Assembly (NCBI GenBank): GCA_026984455.1
Contig: JALSSC010000061.1
Location: 1-40,435 of the forward strand
Reading direction: 5' to 3'
DNA: 40,435 nt
Source: Chromatiaceae bacterium
Lineage (GTDB): Bacteria > Pseudomonadota > Gammaproteobacteria > Chromatiales > Chromatiaceae
A program made the position numbers and the translations under genes. Position 1 is the stretch's first letter. Each line of letters opens with the position of its first letter. The notes beneath the pieces are model-generated. The model searched no databases. It was not told where the DNA came from and was given only the letters and a program-made list of their open reading frames with translations. Shown one piece after another: positions 31,989 to 40,435 of the stretch.

Positions 31989-33149
31989 TCAACGGCGTTT
32001 CTGTTCCGCCGCGCTCCAGCCCTGGGCGATGCCGACCGGGGGATCGCGCAGGACCTTCTCCCCCGGTTGCAGACCACTCAGTACCGTAGTGTAGCCCCCC
32101 GGAAGCTGTTCGCCGACCCGCACCAGGCGCAGATGGGGCTGGCCATCGCCGCCGAGGACGTAGACCCCCGGCAGGCTGCCGTTGTAGCGGATGGCCGAGG
32201 ACGGGATCACCGGGTTGGTCCGCGCCGGGGCGGTGAAGTCCGGCACCAGGACCTTGGCGTACATGCCCGGCGCGGAGACCCCCTGAGGCAGGTCGAACTT
32301 CACCCGCACGGTGTGCCGCTGGGCGTCCGCCATGGGGAAGATCTGCGCCACCCGCACCGGCACCACGCGATTGTCCACGTCCAACTGGGCCTGGAGCATC
32401 ATCCCCTCCCGGAGGCCGGGACGCAGGCGCGCGGGGATGTTCACCTCCACCTGGAGGTATTGCACGTCGGCATACTTCAACAGGGGCTGACCCGGTTGTA
32501 CCGTGTCTCCGATCTCCACGAACTTCTTCATGATCACGCCATCGAAGGGGGCGATGCTCTTGGTATCCCGCAACTTGGCGTCGATGGCCTCGATCTCCGC
32601 CCGCAGACGGGCGATCTGGGAACGGGCCTGGGCCACCTGGGTCCCCGAAGAATACAGATCGCCATAGCGCGCCGCGCCGGGATCACTCTCGCCGCTGAAG
32701 TCTTCGAAGGGCTTGGTGAACATCTGATCGAACAGGTTGGGGAGCCCCATGCCGCCCGGCGCACTGCGTGAACGGGGTGCCCAGATCTCGCGGGTGTACT
32801 GAACCCCGGCATTGCGCAATTGGGCATCGGCGGACGCGAGCTGGGCGAGGGCGGCGCGCCGTTTGGCCAGGAGTTCCTTTTCGTCGAGGGCCACCAGCAG
32901 ATCGCCCTTGTGGAAGGCGTCACCCTCGATGCCCGCAAGATACTTGACCCGGCCGGGCATCTGCGCCGACAGGGTGACCTCCTTGTAGGGGATCACGGTG
33001 CCGCCGATGGACACCGTAGGCACGCCACGGGACTGCTGTACGGTGAAGTAGTCCGTGGGGGCCGGCAGCGGCCGGGGCTGGGCGCGAAGACCACCTGCCG
33101 CCAGGGACAGACCGAGAGAGAGGATCAATACCTGTGAATGTATACGCAT
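31989..33149 (-). CDS. RND periplasmic adaptor (membrane fusion) protein
   Basis: The 386-residue protein links the RND pump to an outer-membrane channel. It has a signal peptide (residues 1-23, ending GGLRA), the first lipoyl half (GGTVIPYKEVTLSAQMPGRVKYLAGIEGDAFHKGDLLVALDE), a coiled-coil hairpin (QVAQARSQIARLRAEIEAIDAKL), the second lipoyl half (APFDGVIMKKFVEIGDTVQPGQPLLKYAD), a beta-barrel and a membrane-proximal domain (IPSSAIRYNGSLPGVYVL, LQPGEKVLRDP). The hairpin contains an unusual Gly/Pro/Phe-rich insert around residues 125-160 (SAPGGMGLPNLFDQMFTKPF). The ATG at 33149 gives the signal peptide directly; longer forms are unlikely. Confidence 0.9.
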   Translation of the reverse strand: MRIHSQVLILSLGLSLAAGGLRAQPRPLPAPTDYFTVQQSRGVPTVSIGGTVIPYKEVTLSAQMPGRVKYLAGIEGDAFHKGDLLVALDEKELLAKRRAALAQLASADAQLRNAGVQYTREIWAPRSRSAPGGMGLPNLFDQMFTKPFEDFSGESDPGAARYGDLYSSGTQVAQARSQIARLRAEIEAIDAKLRDTKSIAPFDGVIMKKFVEIGDTVQPGQPLLKYADVQYLQVEVNIPARLRPGLREGMMLQAQLDVDNRVVPVRVAQIFPMADAQRHTVRVKFDLPQGVSAPGMYAKVLVPDFTAPARTNPVIPSSAIRYNGSLPGVYVLGGDGQPHLRLVRVGEQLPGGYTTVLSGLQPGEKVLRDPPVGIAQGWSAAEQKRR

Positions 33150-33387
33150 CACTCGAGCGCTCGTAGTTATTACCTTGACCGGCAGGACGGGCCGGACCGG
33201 AAGAAACGAAACACCTTGAAACCAGTCGAGCATACCCTGCGCATCCCGCCCGCCTTCCCCCCGCCCGCAGGCCCACGGAAGGGTCGCATCGTTCGATCAT
33301 GCGCCCTTTTCCGGGTCTTGCGGGCAGGCCAGGATCCGGCGCAATCCGCACAAGTCGTCCCGACCAGTTGTCCAGGATAAGGCCCTG

Positions 33388-33786
33388 CTAGGCGACCGCC
33401 CCCATCACGGAAAAACTCCTGATGAACGGGCCCGCCATACGGGGATCCCTGATCATGGCCGCATAATCGCCGACGTTGAACCTCAACTTACGCGAGGTGT
33501 AGGCCATGCCCAGGGCCATCATGCCTGGTGGCTTGGAGATCCACTTCCGCCATTGCTCGGGGGTCGCACGCAGGTCCCAGTTCAGCGGGCGACCGTCATA
33601 GGCGCCGGCCTCGACCACCCTTCCTTTTTCCACCCGGATGAAGCCACGAGGTTCGGTTTCGTCGTCGAATCCATAGGCTATGGTGCTGTCGAAACCGATC
33701 TCGGCCAAGGCCGTGGGCAGGTCGTGGTCGGCGTTCCAATGGGTCATGAACCCCTTCATCCATTCATCGGAAAAAAGCTCGGCCAT
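33388..33786 (-). CDS. SCP-2 sterol-transfer-like protein
   Basis: The 132-residue cytosolic protein resembles the SCP-2/SCPx lipid-transfer family found in many bacteria: LFSDEWMKGFMTHWNADHDLP at the start, GFIRVEKGRVVEAG as the central strands, and a helical end with GMAYTSRKLRFNVGDYAAMIRDP. The fold forms a hydrophobic pocket; in bacteria the ligand is generally unknown. It is a single gene, upstream of the adaptor on the same strand but 238 bp away. Confidence 0.75.
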   Translation of the reverse strand: MAELFSDEWMKGFMTHWNADHDLPTALAEIGFDSTIAYGFDDETEPRGFIRVEKGRVVEAGAYDGRPLNWDLRATPEQWRKWISKPPGMMALGMAYTSRKLRFNVGDYAAMIRDPRMAGPFIRSFSVMGAVA

Positions 33787-34144
33787 CGTTGGTCACACCC
33801 CTCCTCAGACTGCGGACGCCCTTCGGTGGACCGAAAGGGGGGAGATGGAGAGGCCGGGCATGAATCCACAGGACGGAAGGACCTGACGGTGAGACGCAAA
33901 AACGATCATCCATCCTGATCCACAGCCTCTTGAAGGCGGGCAGTATCTCCAATATGGGCCTGGATTTCAAGATAACCCCCATTTTTTCAAATAGAAAACA
34001 AATAGATAAGTAATACACCTACTACTTATTTACAAACCGTGGACCAAGGGAGAGTAACGCCACCCGTGAAACCTGTCGCTCTTCGATCCATGGAGTTAAC
34101 ATGCCCCTTTTTCCGAGCCCGCTGTAACAAAGGAGCCATCCAAG
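33787..34144. other. Gene-free, AT-rich promoter region
   Basis: No gene is seen. Bases 33940-34035 are far more AT-rich than the surroundings and contain an inverted pair ataagta (34006-34012) and tacttat (34023-34029). It probably carries promoters for the SCP2-like gene (leftward) and the dynamin-like operon (rightward). Confidence 0.5.
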
Positions 34145-35593
34145 ATGAACGCAGCCGCCCCCGGCATCGAATCCCGCCTCAAGCACCTCGAGGAACACTT
34201 GGCCGACGAGAACCCCGTGCTCCTCGACACGGTGAAGAGTTTCCGCGATCTCGACCAGGTGGCCTATCGCCTCGGTCTGCTCACCCCAGAAGAATCCTTC
34301 GCCAATCTCATCCCCTGGTGGCCCCTGATCTCGATCCTGGGCACCTTTTCCGCAGGCAAGTCCACCTTCATCAACCACTACCTCGGCTACGAACTCCAGC
34401 GTACCGGTAACCAGGCGGTGGACGAACGCTTCACGGTGATCTGCTACAGCGAACAAAAAAACCCCCACGCCCTGCCCGGCGTGGCCCTGGATGCCGACCC
34501 CCGCTTCCCCTTCTATCAGATATCCAAGGACATCGAGGCCGTGGCCGCGGGAGAGGGCGAGCGCGTGGACGCCTACCTGCAACTCAAGACCTGCCCGAGC
34601 GAACGCCTCAAGGGCAAGATCCTGATCGACTCCCCCGGCTTCGACGCGGACGCCCAGCGCACCGCGGTACTGCGCATCACCGACCACATCATCCACCTGT
34701 CCGACCTGGTGCTGGTGCTGTTCGACGCCCGTCATCCCGAGCCGGGGGCCATGCAGGACACCCTCGAACACCTGGTGGCCCAGGCCCTGCACCGCCCCGA
34801 CACGAGCAAGTTCCTGTATGTCCTGAATCAGATCGACACCACCGCGCGCGAGGACAACCCCGAGGACGTGGTGGCCGCGTGGCAACGCGCCCTGGGCGAG
34901 AAGGGCCTCACCGCCGGCCGCTTCTATACCATCTACAACCCCGAGGCCGCGGTCCCCATCGATGACCCGGCCAAGCGCGAACGCTTCGAAGCCAAGCGGG
35001 ACGCGGATCTGTCGGAGATCCACTCGCGCATGGGCCAGGTGGAGGTGGAACGTGCCTACCGCATCGTGGCCTCGCTGGAAAAGAACGCCCGTGATATCGA
35101 AGAGCGGGCCGTTCCCCTGTTGGAGCGATTCATCGCCGCCTGGCGGCGGCGGGTGCTCTGGGGGGATGCCGTCCTGTTCGGTCTCCTTGCCCTGGGCGGC
35201 GGTGCCTTACTGGCCTCGGATCCGGAACTCGCCCATGGGTTCTGGGGGCTGCTCGACAGCCCCGTGCTCGCCGGCATCCTGGGGCTCGTGGTGCTGGTGG
35301 TGTTGATTGCCATCCATTTCGGGATGCGCGCCTTGATGGCCCGGACCTTGGAAGGGGCGCTGGAACGTGAGGCCCGGGCCGAACATCTGGAGGGTGACCT
35401 CAAACGCGCCTTCCGCCACAACACCCGCGCCTGGCGCAGCATCTTCCGCAAACACCCCGCGGGTTGGGGGCGCAACGCCCGCCAGCGGGTGGAACAGGTC
35501 ATCCAGGCCACCGATACCTATGTACAGGCCCTCAACGACCGCTTCACCAATCCCTCGGGGGAACGCCACGAGACCGTCTCCGGCAAGGCCTGA
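34145..35593 (+). CDS. Bacterial dynamin-like GTPase
   Basis: The 482-residue protein has a dynamin/EHD-type GTPase domain: P-loop GTFSAGKST at residues 66-74, switch I around DERFTVI (T97), G3 DSPG at 162-165 and G4 NQID at 228-231. A helical region follows with two adjacent membrane segments (about 339-358 and 372-395), then a basic C-terminal helix region. It should be an inner-membrane-attached GTPase acting in membrane remodelling or repair, by family analogy. It is the first gene of a three-gene operon; the next starts 6 bases after its stop. The eukaryotic EHD-like wording of the P-loop is common in this bacterial group. Confidence 0.85.
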   Translation: MNAAAPGIESRLKHLEEHLADENPVLLDTVKSFRDLDQVAYRLGLLTPEESFANLIPWWPLISILGTFSAGKSTFINHYLGYELQRTGNQAVDERFTVICYSEQKNPHALPGVALDADPRFPFYQISKDIEAVAAGEGERVDAYLQLKTCPSERLKGKILIDSPGFDADAQRTAVLRITDHIIHLSDLVLVLFDARHPEPGAMQDTLEHLVAQALHRPDTSKFLYVLNQIDTTAREDNPEDVVAAWQRALGEKGLTAGRFYTIYNPEAAVPIDDPAKRERFEAKRDADLSEIHSRMGQVEVERAYRIVASLEKNARDIEERAVPLLERFIAAWRRRVLWGDAVLFGLLALGGGALLASDPELAHGFWGLLDSPVLAGILGLVVLVVLIAIHFGMRALMARTLEGALEREARAEHLEGDLKRAFRHNTRAWRSIFRKHPAGWGRNARQRVEQVIQATDTYVQALNDRFTNPSGERHETVSGKA

Positions 35594-35599
35594 GGAAAC

Positions 35600-36511
35600 A
35601 TGCAACGGCTGCGCATCGGCGTCGATCTGGGGGGTACCAAGATCGAGGCCGCGGCCCTCGACCCGGCCGGCCGGATTCGCTGGCGGCGCCGCCGGCCCAC
35701 GCCCCAGGGTGACTACAAAGCTACCCTGAGCGCAGTGGCCGGGCTCATCGCCGAACTGGAGGCCGATGTCGGTCCTCAGGGAGCGGTGGGAATCGGCACC
35801 CCCGGCAGTCTATCCCCCGCCGATGGCCGGATGCGCAACGCCAACTCCGTGTGTCTCAATGGCCGCCGCCTGGACCGCGATCTGCAACGCATCCTGGAAC
35901 GGCCGGTACGCCTGGCCAACGATGCCGACTGCTTCGCCCTGTCCGAGGCCAGGGACGGGGCCGGGACCGGAGCGCAGAGCCTGTTCGGGGTCATCCTCGG
36001 CACAGGGGTGGGCGGCGGCATCGTGGTGGATGGGCGCCTCCTCCGTGGAAGCAACGGCATCGCCGGAGAATGGGGACACAATCCCCTGCCTTGGGCGAGG
36101 GAAGACGAACTCCCCGGCCCCCCTTGTTACTGTGGAAAAAGCGGTTGCATCGAGACCTTTCTCTCGGGCCCTGGCCTGAGCGCCGACCATGCCCGGCATT
36201 TCGGCCAGGCCTTCAGCCCCCGGGATCTGGCACAACGGGCCACGGCCGGCGATGCCGAGGCCGAGGCGAGCCTGACCCTCTACGAGGATCGTCTGGCCCG
36301 CGCCCTCGCCACGGTGATCAATCTGCTGGACCCCGAAGTGATCGTGCTGGGTGGCGGCCTCTCCAACCTGGAACGGTTGTACAGCAACGTGCCGCGCCTG
36401 TGGTCGGCACACGTCTTCTCCGACTGCGTTCGCACCCGGCTGTCGCCGCCGGTGCACGGGGATTCGGGCGGGATACGCGGCGCCGCCTGGCTATGGGGGG
36501 ACTCGGAATGA
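35600..36511 (+). CDS. mak: ROK-family sugar kinase (fructokinase Mak-like)
   Basis: The 303-residue enzyme is a ROK-family kinase of the Mak/NagK branch. It has the ATP phosphate motif RIGVDLGGTKIEAAAL, the GIGTPGSL segment, NDADCFALSEA with the catalytic Asp, GVILGTGVGGGIVVDG, the substrate-binding EWGHNPLPW, and the zinc-binding ROK signature with CYCGKSGCIETFLSG. Fructose/mannose is the preferred substrate by resemblance, with N-acetylglucosamine as an alternative. It sits between a dynamin-like GTPase and an unknown gene, whose start overlaps its stop (ATGA). Confidence 0.88.
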   Translation: MQRLRIGVDLGGTKIEAAALDPAGRIRWRRRRPTPQGDYKATLSAVAGLIAELEADVGPQGAVGIGTPGSLSPADGRMRNANSVCLNGRRLDRDLQRILERPVRLANDADCFALSEARDGAGTGAQSLFGVILGTGVGGGIVVDGRLLRGSNGIAGEWGHNPLPWAREDELPGPPCYCGKSGCIETFLSGPGLSADHARHFGQAFSPRDLAQRATAGDAEAEASLTLYEDRLARALATVINLLDPEVIVLGGGLSNLERLYSNVPRLWSAHVFSDCVRTRLSPPVHGDSGGIRGAAWLWGDSE

Positions 36512-37497
36512 CCGCCCCGTCATCAGCGGACACCGACGACAGCCCCCGCTCACCACCGGCGGAGGACCGCCGTCATCCTCAGGGGGCGAGCCTCCGGCGC
36601 CTGTTCGACGAGCAGTGGCGGCAACTCCTGGAGCGCTGGCAGGCTTTCCGCCAGGGCCTCGACGACGGGACACGCACCACCGCCCGGCTCGCGGTGGAGA
36701 GCGTAGTAGACGACACCGACCCCCGGCTGCGGGCACTGAACGGCTACCATCGCCGCCTCGCCGCATCGGTGCGGGTCTTGCTCGAACACGTGGACGGGAT
36801 CATTACGGCGATGCCGCCTGCCCTGAAAGTGGATCCACGGGAGTTCACTACCCGCCCGGAACTCCGTGCCTTCTTCGCCACGCCGGCCGACATTAAACGC
36901 CTCTATGAAGACGACCCGCAATTACAGGCATTCCTCTCCGCCGCGGCCCATCCCCGCCTGAAGGAGGCCTTCGTCCTGCTCTCCATGCGCGCCACCTTCA
37001 AATCACGATTCGGTCCGCAACTGGACTCCGGCCGCCTGTTGATGGACGCACCCCTGACCCTGATCGATTTCTCCGGCCATCGACTGGACCTCCCATCGTC
37101 CTCGGAAGCCCGGCTGCGTGAGGCATTGAAAAAATACCTGTTCGATCACTATGTGGCCTACGTGCGGCGCAACATGTCCGCAAACATCCGGGCGGAGCGC
37201 GAGAAACGCGCCTACCGCCCGGCGAGTCCGCAGAGCATAGAAAACCCGGAGATCTACCTACAGCACCTGAACCGCTTGCTCGAGGCCTCCCGGACCCTCT
37301 TCCGCCTGGAAGACCGCCTGCTGTACGTTTCACGCACCGGGGTCCTGGTGCATGAAGACAGCGAGCAGCCCTACGATCCCCTCACCCTGCATGAGATCGG
37401 CATCGAACACGAACCGCGGACGGTCCTCGTGCTCACCCGTTATGAGCATGTCCCGAGGTCCGTCCCAGATCCTGGAGAGGGGGAGAGTGTCGCATAG
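36508..37497 (+). CDS. Conserved-looking protein of unknown function
   Basis: I do not recognise this 329-residue protein. The N-terminal 30 residues are Ser/Pro/Asp-rich and probably disordered; the rest is mixed helix and strand with no membrane segment or signal peptide. Distinct segments include RLRALNGYHRRLAASVRVLL, FFATPADIKRLYEDDPQL, KEAFVLLSMRATFKSRFG and LIDFSGHRLDLPS. The start is set at the ATG overlapping the mak stop (ATGA), which indicates translational coupling. A cytosolic partner of the kinase or GTPase is possible but unsupported. Confidence 0.75.
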   Translation: MTAPSSADTDDSPRSPPAEDRRHPQGASLRRLFDEQWRQLLERWQAFRQGLDDGTRTTARLAVESVVDDTDPRLRALNGYHRRLAASVRVLLEHVDGIITAMPPALKVDPREFTTRPELRAFFATPADIKRLYEDDPQLQAFLSAAAHPRLKEAFVLLSMRATFKSRFGPQLDSGRLLMDAPLTLIDFSGHRLDLPSSSEARLREALKKYLFDHYVAYVRRNMSANIRAEREKRAYRPASPQSIENPEIYLQHLNRLLEASRTLFRLEDRLLYVSRTGVLVHEDSEQPYDPLTLHEIGIEHEPRTVLVLTRYEHVPRSVPDPGEGESVA

Positions 37498-37660
37498 GTG
37501 ACTGCCCCTGCCGGCCTGTGCGTCGCGCCCGGCCTGCACCGGGGCTTCCAGGCACTCACCCTGAACGAGACAACGCCAGAGCCCAGCCGCCCGCTCCCCG
37601 ATGCCCGTGCCAGATGACATGACCCTGGCAGGATCGCAGAGGCGCCGGGATCGTTAAGCC

Positions 37661-38785
37661 TCAATGCCGATGCGGCTCCGGCGGACAGCAGGCCGCCTGA
37701 GGCACCTCCCCGGCCCGCCGCTCGTACCAGGCTCGGGTGCGGCGAAGGATCCCCACCACCATGAGCATGACCGGCACCTCCACCAGGACCCCCACCACCG
37801 TGGCCAGGGCCGCACCCGAGTCGAAGCCGAACAACGAGATGGCGGTGGCCACGGCCAGCTCGAAGAAGTTACTGGCCCCGATCAGGGCCGAAGGCCCGGC
37901 CACGCAGTGAGGCGAGCGGACGGCGCGATTGAAGAGATAGGCCAGGCCGGCATTGAAGAAGACCTGGATCAGGATGGGCACAGCGAGGAAGGCGATAATC
38001 AGCGGTTGGGCGAGGATCTGTCTGCCCTGGAAGCCGAATAGGAGAATCAGGGTCGCAAGGAGGGCCCCCAGGGAGATGGGATGCAGGGTCTCGATGACAC
38101 GTGCGAGGTGGGAGAAACCCTGGGGGCGGCGCAGGACCCGGCTACGCCAGACATGAGCGGCGATCAGGGGGACGACGATATAGAGGACCACCGACAGGAT
38201 CAGCGTGTCCCAGGGTACCTGGATGGCTGACAGGCCGAGGAGGAAGCCGACGATGGGGGCGAAGGCGAAGACCATGATCAAGTCGTTCAGAGCGACCTGG
38301 GAGAGGGTGAAATGGGGCTCGCCATCCGACAAGTGGCTCCAGACGAAGACCATCGCCGTGCACGGGGCGGCGGCCAGAAGGATGAGCCCCGCCACGTAGC
38401 TGTCGATCTGGTCGGCCGGCAACCAAGGGGCGAACCAGGCGCGGATGAGCCACCAGGCGAGCAACGCCATCGAGAAGGGTTTGACCCCCCAGTTCACGAA
38501 CAGGGTCACCGCCACCCCGCGCCAATAGCGGCGCACTCCACCGAGGGCGCGCAGATCCACCTTGAGGAGCATGGGGACGATCATCAACCAGATCAGCACC
38601 GCTACCGGCAGGTTGATCTGCGCCACCTCCAGGCGGCCGACGAACTGGAAGACGCCGGGCAGGGCCTGGCCCAGGCCGATACCGACCCCGATACAGAGGA
38701 AGACCCAAAGGCTGAGATAGCGCTCGAAGAGGCCCATTGGACTGCCGGTCGCCTTCTTCGCGGTGACTTCGCATTGACTGCTCAT
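37661..38785 (-). CDS. acr3: Arsenite efflux carrier, ACR3 family
   Basis: The 374-residue inner-membrane protein is an ACR3-type (BART superfamily) arsenite/H+ antiporter with about ten helices. The conserved functional stretch LILLAAAPCTAMVFVWSHLSDGEPHFTLSQVALND is present around residues 134-168, including the Cys in the APC motif needed for As(III) transport. FNAGLAYLFNRAVRSPHCVAGPSALIGASNFFELAVATAI is also typical. The C-terminus ends with a Cys/His-rich ACCPPEPHRH. Its ATG overlaps the stop of the upstream flavoprotein gene (ATGA). No arsR, arsC or arsM is visible in the window. Confidence 0.95.
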   Translation of the reverse strand: MSSQCEVTAKKATGSPMGLFERYLSLWVFLCIGVGIGLGQALPGVFQFVGRLEVAQINLPVAVLIWLMIVPMLLKVDLRALGGVRRYWRGVAVTLFVNWGVKPFSMALLAWWLIRAWFAPWLPADQIDSYVAGLILLAAAPCTAMVFVWSHLSDGEPHFTLSQVALNDLIMVFAFAPIVGFLLGLSAIQVPWDTLILSVVLYIVVPLIAAHVWRSRVLRRPQGFSHLARVIETLHPISLGALLATLILLFGFQGRQILAQPLIIAFLAVPILIQVFFNAGLAYLFNRAVRSPHCVAGPSALIGASNFFELAVATAISLFGFDSGAALATVVGVLVEVPVMLMVVGILRRTRAWYERRAGEVPQAACCPPEPHRH

Positions 38786-40149
38786 CGGCTACCTCCTGCG
38801 TGTGTGAGAGTCCAGGTCCAGTGTCGGGTGGCCATCTGCACCGGGTCCCAGGGGCTGCTCAGAGGCGGGGTGTAGCTCAGGTCCAGGTCCTCCAGTTCGA
38901 CCACCTTCATGCCATGGAACAGAGCGGTGGCGAAGACATCCAGGCGCTTGGCCACTTCGCTGCCCTGGTGGCCGAGGATCTGGGCACCGAGCAGACGGCC
39001 GTCACGGCGCTCTCCCGTCACCCGGATGATCAGCTTCTGGGCACCCGGGTAGTAGGCATTGCGGTCCCAGGTCTCCAGATCCACCGACAAGGGATCGAAG
39101 CCGGCAGCGCGGGCGTCCCGGTCGTGCAGACCGGTACGCGCGGCGATGCGGTCGAAGACCTTGACCACTTGGGTACCGAGAGTGCCGGCAAACTCCCGGG
39201 CACCGCCCACGAGATTCTCTCCGGCTATCCGGCCCTGTTTGTGGGCGGTGCTGCCCAGAGGCATATAGGTCCAGTCCTCCAAGAGACGGTGCCAGGTCTC
39301 CACACAATCCCCGGCGGCGTACACGCTCGGGAAGCGAGTACGCATATGCCGGTCCACACGCAGGGCACCATGGTGACCCGTCTCCAGTCCTGCGGCGGCG
39401 GCTATGGTGGTCTCGGGGCGCGCCCCGGTCGCCACCAGGACCAGACCGCAGTCCCAGCTTCCGGCGCCAGTCTCCACTCGCAGACCTTCGCTGGTCTCCC
39501 GGATCCGTTCTGTGCGAACGCCTGTGACCACCTCCACTCCCTCGTTCCGGAGGGTGACGGCAATCTCTACGGCGAGATCCGGATCCAGCGTGGCGAGGAT
39601 CTGGGGCAGCGCCTCCACCAGGGTCACGGCCATGCCACGCCGGGTCAGGGCATCGGCCATCTCCATACCGATGTATCCCCCGCCAACGATCACGGCACGC
39701 TCGGGCCGCTGACGTTCCAGCCACCTGCGGACGGCCAGGGCCTCGTCCATCCAGCGCAGGGTGAAGACCCCGGGTAGATCCATGCCGGCGATGGGAGGGC
39801 GTACCGAGGTGGCACCGGTGGCGATGAGCAGCCGGTCGTAGCGCAAGTCGCGGGTATCACCTCCCGGGGTGAGTGCCTGGACCACCCGGGTCTCGGGGTC
39901 GAGACTGCGGGCGCGGTGCCCTGGAAGCAGATCGATACCCGCGGCCTCGATATCCCTGGCGCTGTGGTGGGCGAGGTGAGACGGCCCATCCACCTCGCCG
40001 CTGAGCAGAAAGGGGATCCCGCAGATGCTGAAGCTGGGATAGCGGTCGGCCAGCAGCAGGCGGACCTGGGCCTCGGGCGCCAGTTCGCGGGCGCGCAAGG
40101 CGGCGGAGACACCGGCATCGCTGCCCCCGACGATGAGGATGCTGGGCAT
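38782..40149 (-). CDS. FAD-dependent oxidoreductase, CoA-disulfide reductase-like
   Basis: The 455-residue flavoprotein belongs to the single-cysteine pyridine-nucleotide disulfide oxidoreductases (CoA-disulfide reductase, NADH oxidase/peroxidase). Visible are the FAD motif IVGGSDAGVSAALRA, the redox Cys at position 43 (SICGIPF), which matches Cys43 of CoA-disulfide reductase, the NAD(P)H motif VIVGGGYIGMEMADAL, the second FAD motif VYAAGDCVETWH, and the C-terminal dimerisation domain. It precedes and overlaps the ACR3 gene. Such flavoproteins recur in ars operons, where a role in thiol or arsenic redox chemistry is suspected. The ATG at 40149 begins directly at the FAD-binding strand. Confidence 0.88.
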   Translation of the reverse strand: MPSILIVGGSDAGVSAALRARELAPEAQVRLLLADRYPSFSICGIPFLLSGEVDGPSHLAHHSARDIEAAGIDLLPGHRARSLDPETRVVQALTPGGDTRDLRYDRLLIATGATSVRPPIAGMDLPGVFTLRWMDEALAVRRWLERQRPERAVIVGGGYIGMEMADALTRRGMAVTLVEALPQILATLDPDLAVEIAVTLRNEGVEVVTGVRTERIRETSEGLRVETGAGSWDCGLVLVATGARPETTIAAAAGLETGHHGALRVDRHMRTRFPSVYAAGDCVETWHRLLEDWTYMPLGSTAHKQGRIAGENLVGGAREFAGTLGTQVVKVFDRIAARTGLHDRDARAAGFDPLSVDLETWDRNAYYPGAQKLIIRVTGERRDGRLLGAQILGHQGSEVAKRLDVFATALFHGMKVVELEDLDLSYTPPLSSPWDPVQMATRHWTWTLTHAGGSR

Positions 40150-40303
40150 GGGCGGAGGTCTCCCCGGCCCCAAGAAGGGCCTATTGCGCTGTACCATCGC
40201 CCTTGGTCTAGAGGTCAGCCGAAGGCTGGGGAATTTCCCTTAGGCCAGACGTAACGCAAGGAGCAAAAGGTTAGGTTGAGGATAACGCGGATTGCGCCGG
40301 AAA

Positions 40304-40435
40304 TCACCCCGGACCATCGGAGAGCCAGAAGGCCAGCCGGTGGCCCCATTGCACCCAGGCGCCGATCCCGAGCACTGCCCCCAGGGACTCCGCCAGGATG
40401 TCGTTCTGCGAGACCGTGCGCGGGGGAAAATAGAT
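40304..40435 (-). CDS. VanZ-like membrane protein, C-terminal fragment
   Basis: Only the last 43 residues are in the window, ending in TGA (40304-40306). The visible segment YFPPRTVSQNDILAESLGA followed by a hydrophobic LGIGAWVQWG helix matches the end of the VanZ-like family, where R-x-x-x-x-x-D-x-x-A-N/E-x-x-G-A precedes the last membrane helix. The upstream part is outside the window, so domain content beyond this cannot be judged. Confidence 0.65.
   Translation of the reverse strand: MYFPPRTVSQNDILAESLGAVLGIGAWVQWGHRLAFWLSDGPG

Noticed and set aside
29273-32089. Open frame of 938 codons opposite the RND pump
   Set aside because: It runs antisense to a clear RND permease; its His/Gly/Asp-rich product has no domain and is the usual shadow of a GC-rich gene.
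1-40435. CRISPR array, rRNA operon, prophage or integrase gene
   Set aside because: No regularly spaced repeats, rRNA sequence or phage/integrase proteins were seen in the window.

Overview
The window is GC-rich, densely packed bacterial chromosome. Gene content (PilU, DUF1631, AmpDE, divergent metG/mrp, SseB, ACR3, UmpA/UmpB-type DUF1538 proteins, short ATGA overlaps in operons) points to a gammaproteobacterium, most plausibly of the Chromatiales/sulfur-oxidiser type. The species cannot be fixed from the sequence.

Layout. 1-1870 is a scarred mobile border: the right end of an IS256-type element, a possible second transposase relic, an AAA/DUF4143 ATPase with a repeat-rich upstream region, then tRNA-Ser(TGA). 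1972-5657 holds envelope and housekeeping genes (DUF4124, SHOCT lipoprotein, MOSC protein, pilU) and a thioredoxin-like/merR pair whose first gene carries an in-frame 160-bp palindromic element. 5760-11413 has metG, divergent mrp (apbC), an SseB protein, an unusual DUF971-MoaD fusion and DAHP synthase.

11513-16347 is the most unusual locus: a five-gene operon with its own sigma70-like promoter, encoding NuoB-, NuoC- and NuoD-like proteins, a NuoI-ferredoxin/GltD fusion and a ferritin-like diiron protein. No membrane subunit is present. The NuoD-like subunit keeps only one cysteine of each [NiFe] CxxC motif. I read it as a soluble NAD(P)H-linked relative of the complex I/[NiFe]-hydrogenase peripheral arm with unknown substrate.

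16348-22150 contains a second, diverged copy of the palindromic element, a CorC/HlyC-type CBS membrane protein, a double-FHA protein and a large DUF1631 protein. 22151-24427 is a compact operon of two DUF1538 membrane proteins, a PII-like protein and a CBS-pair protein: a candidate nucleotide-regulated membrane system. It runs into ampD-ampE and a BtuF-like binding protein. 26806-33149 (minus) holds two small hypothetical proteins and an RND pump with its adaptor; the pump has a DxDxDG calcium-type loop and a long basic C-terminal tail. The rest holds an SCP2-like protein, a dynamin-like GTPase/ROK kinase/unknown operon, an ACR3 arsenite carrier coupled to a CoA-disulfide-reductase-like flavoprotein, and the 3' end of a VanZ-like gene.
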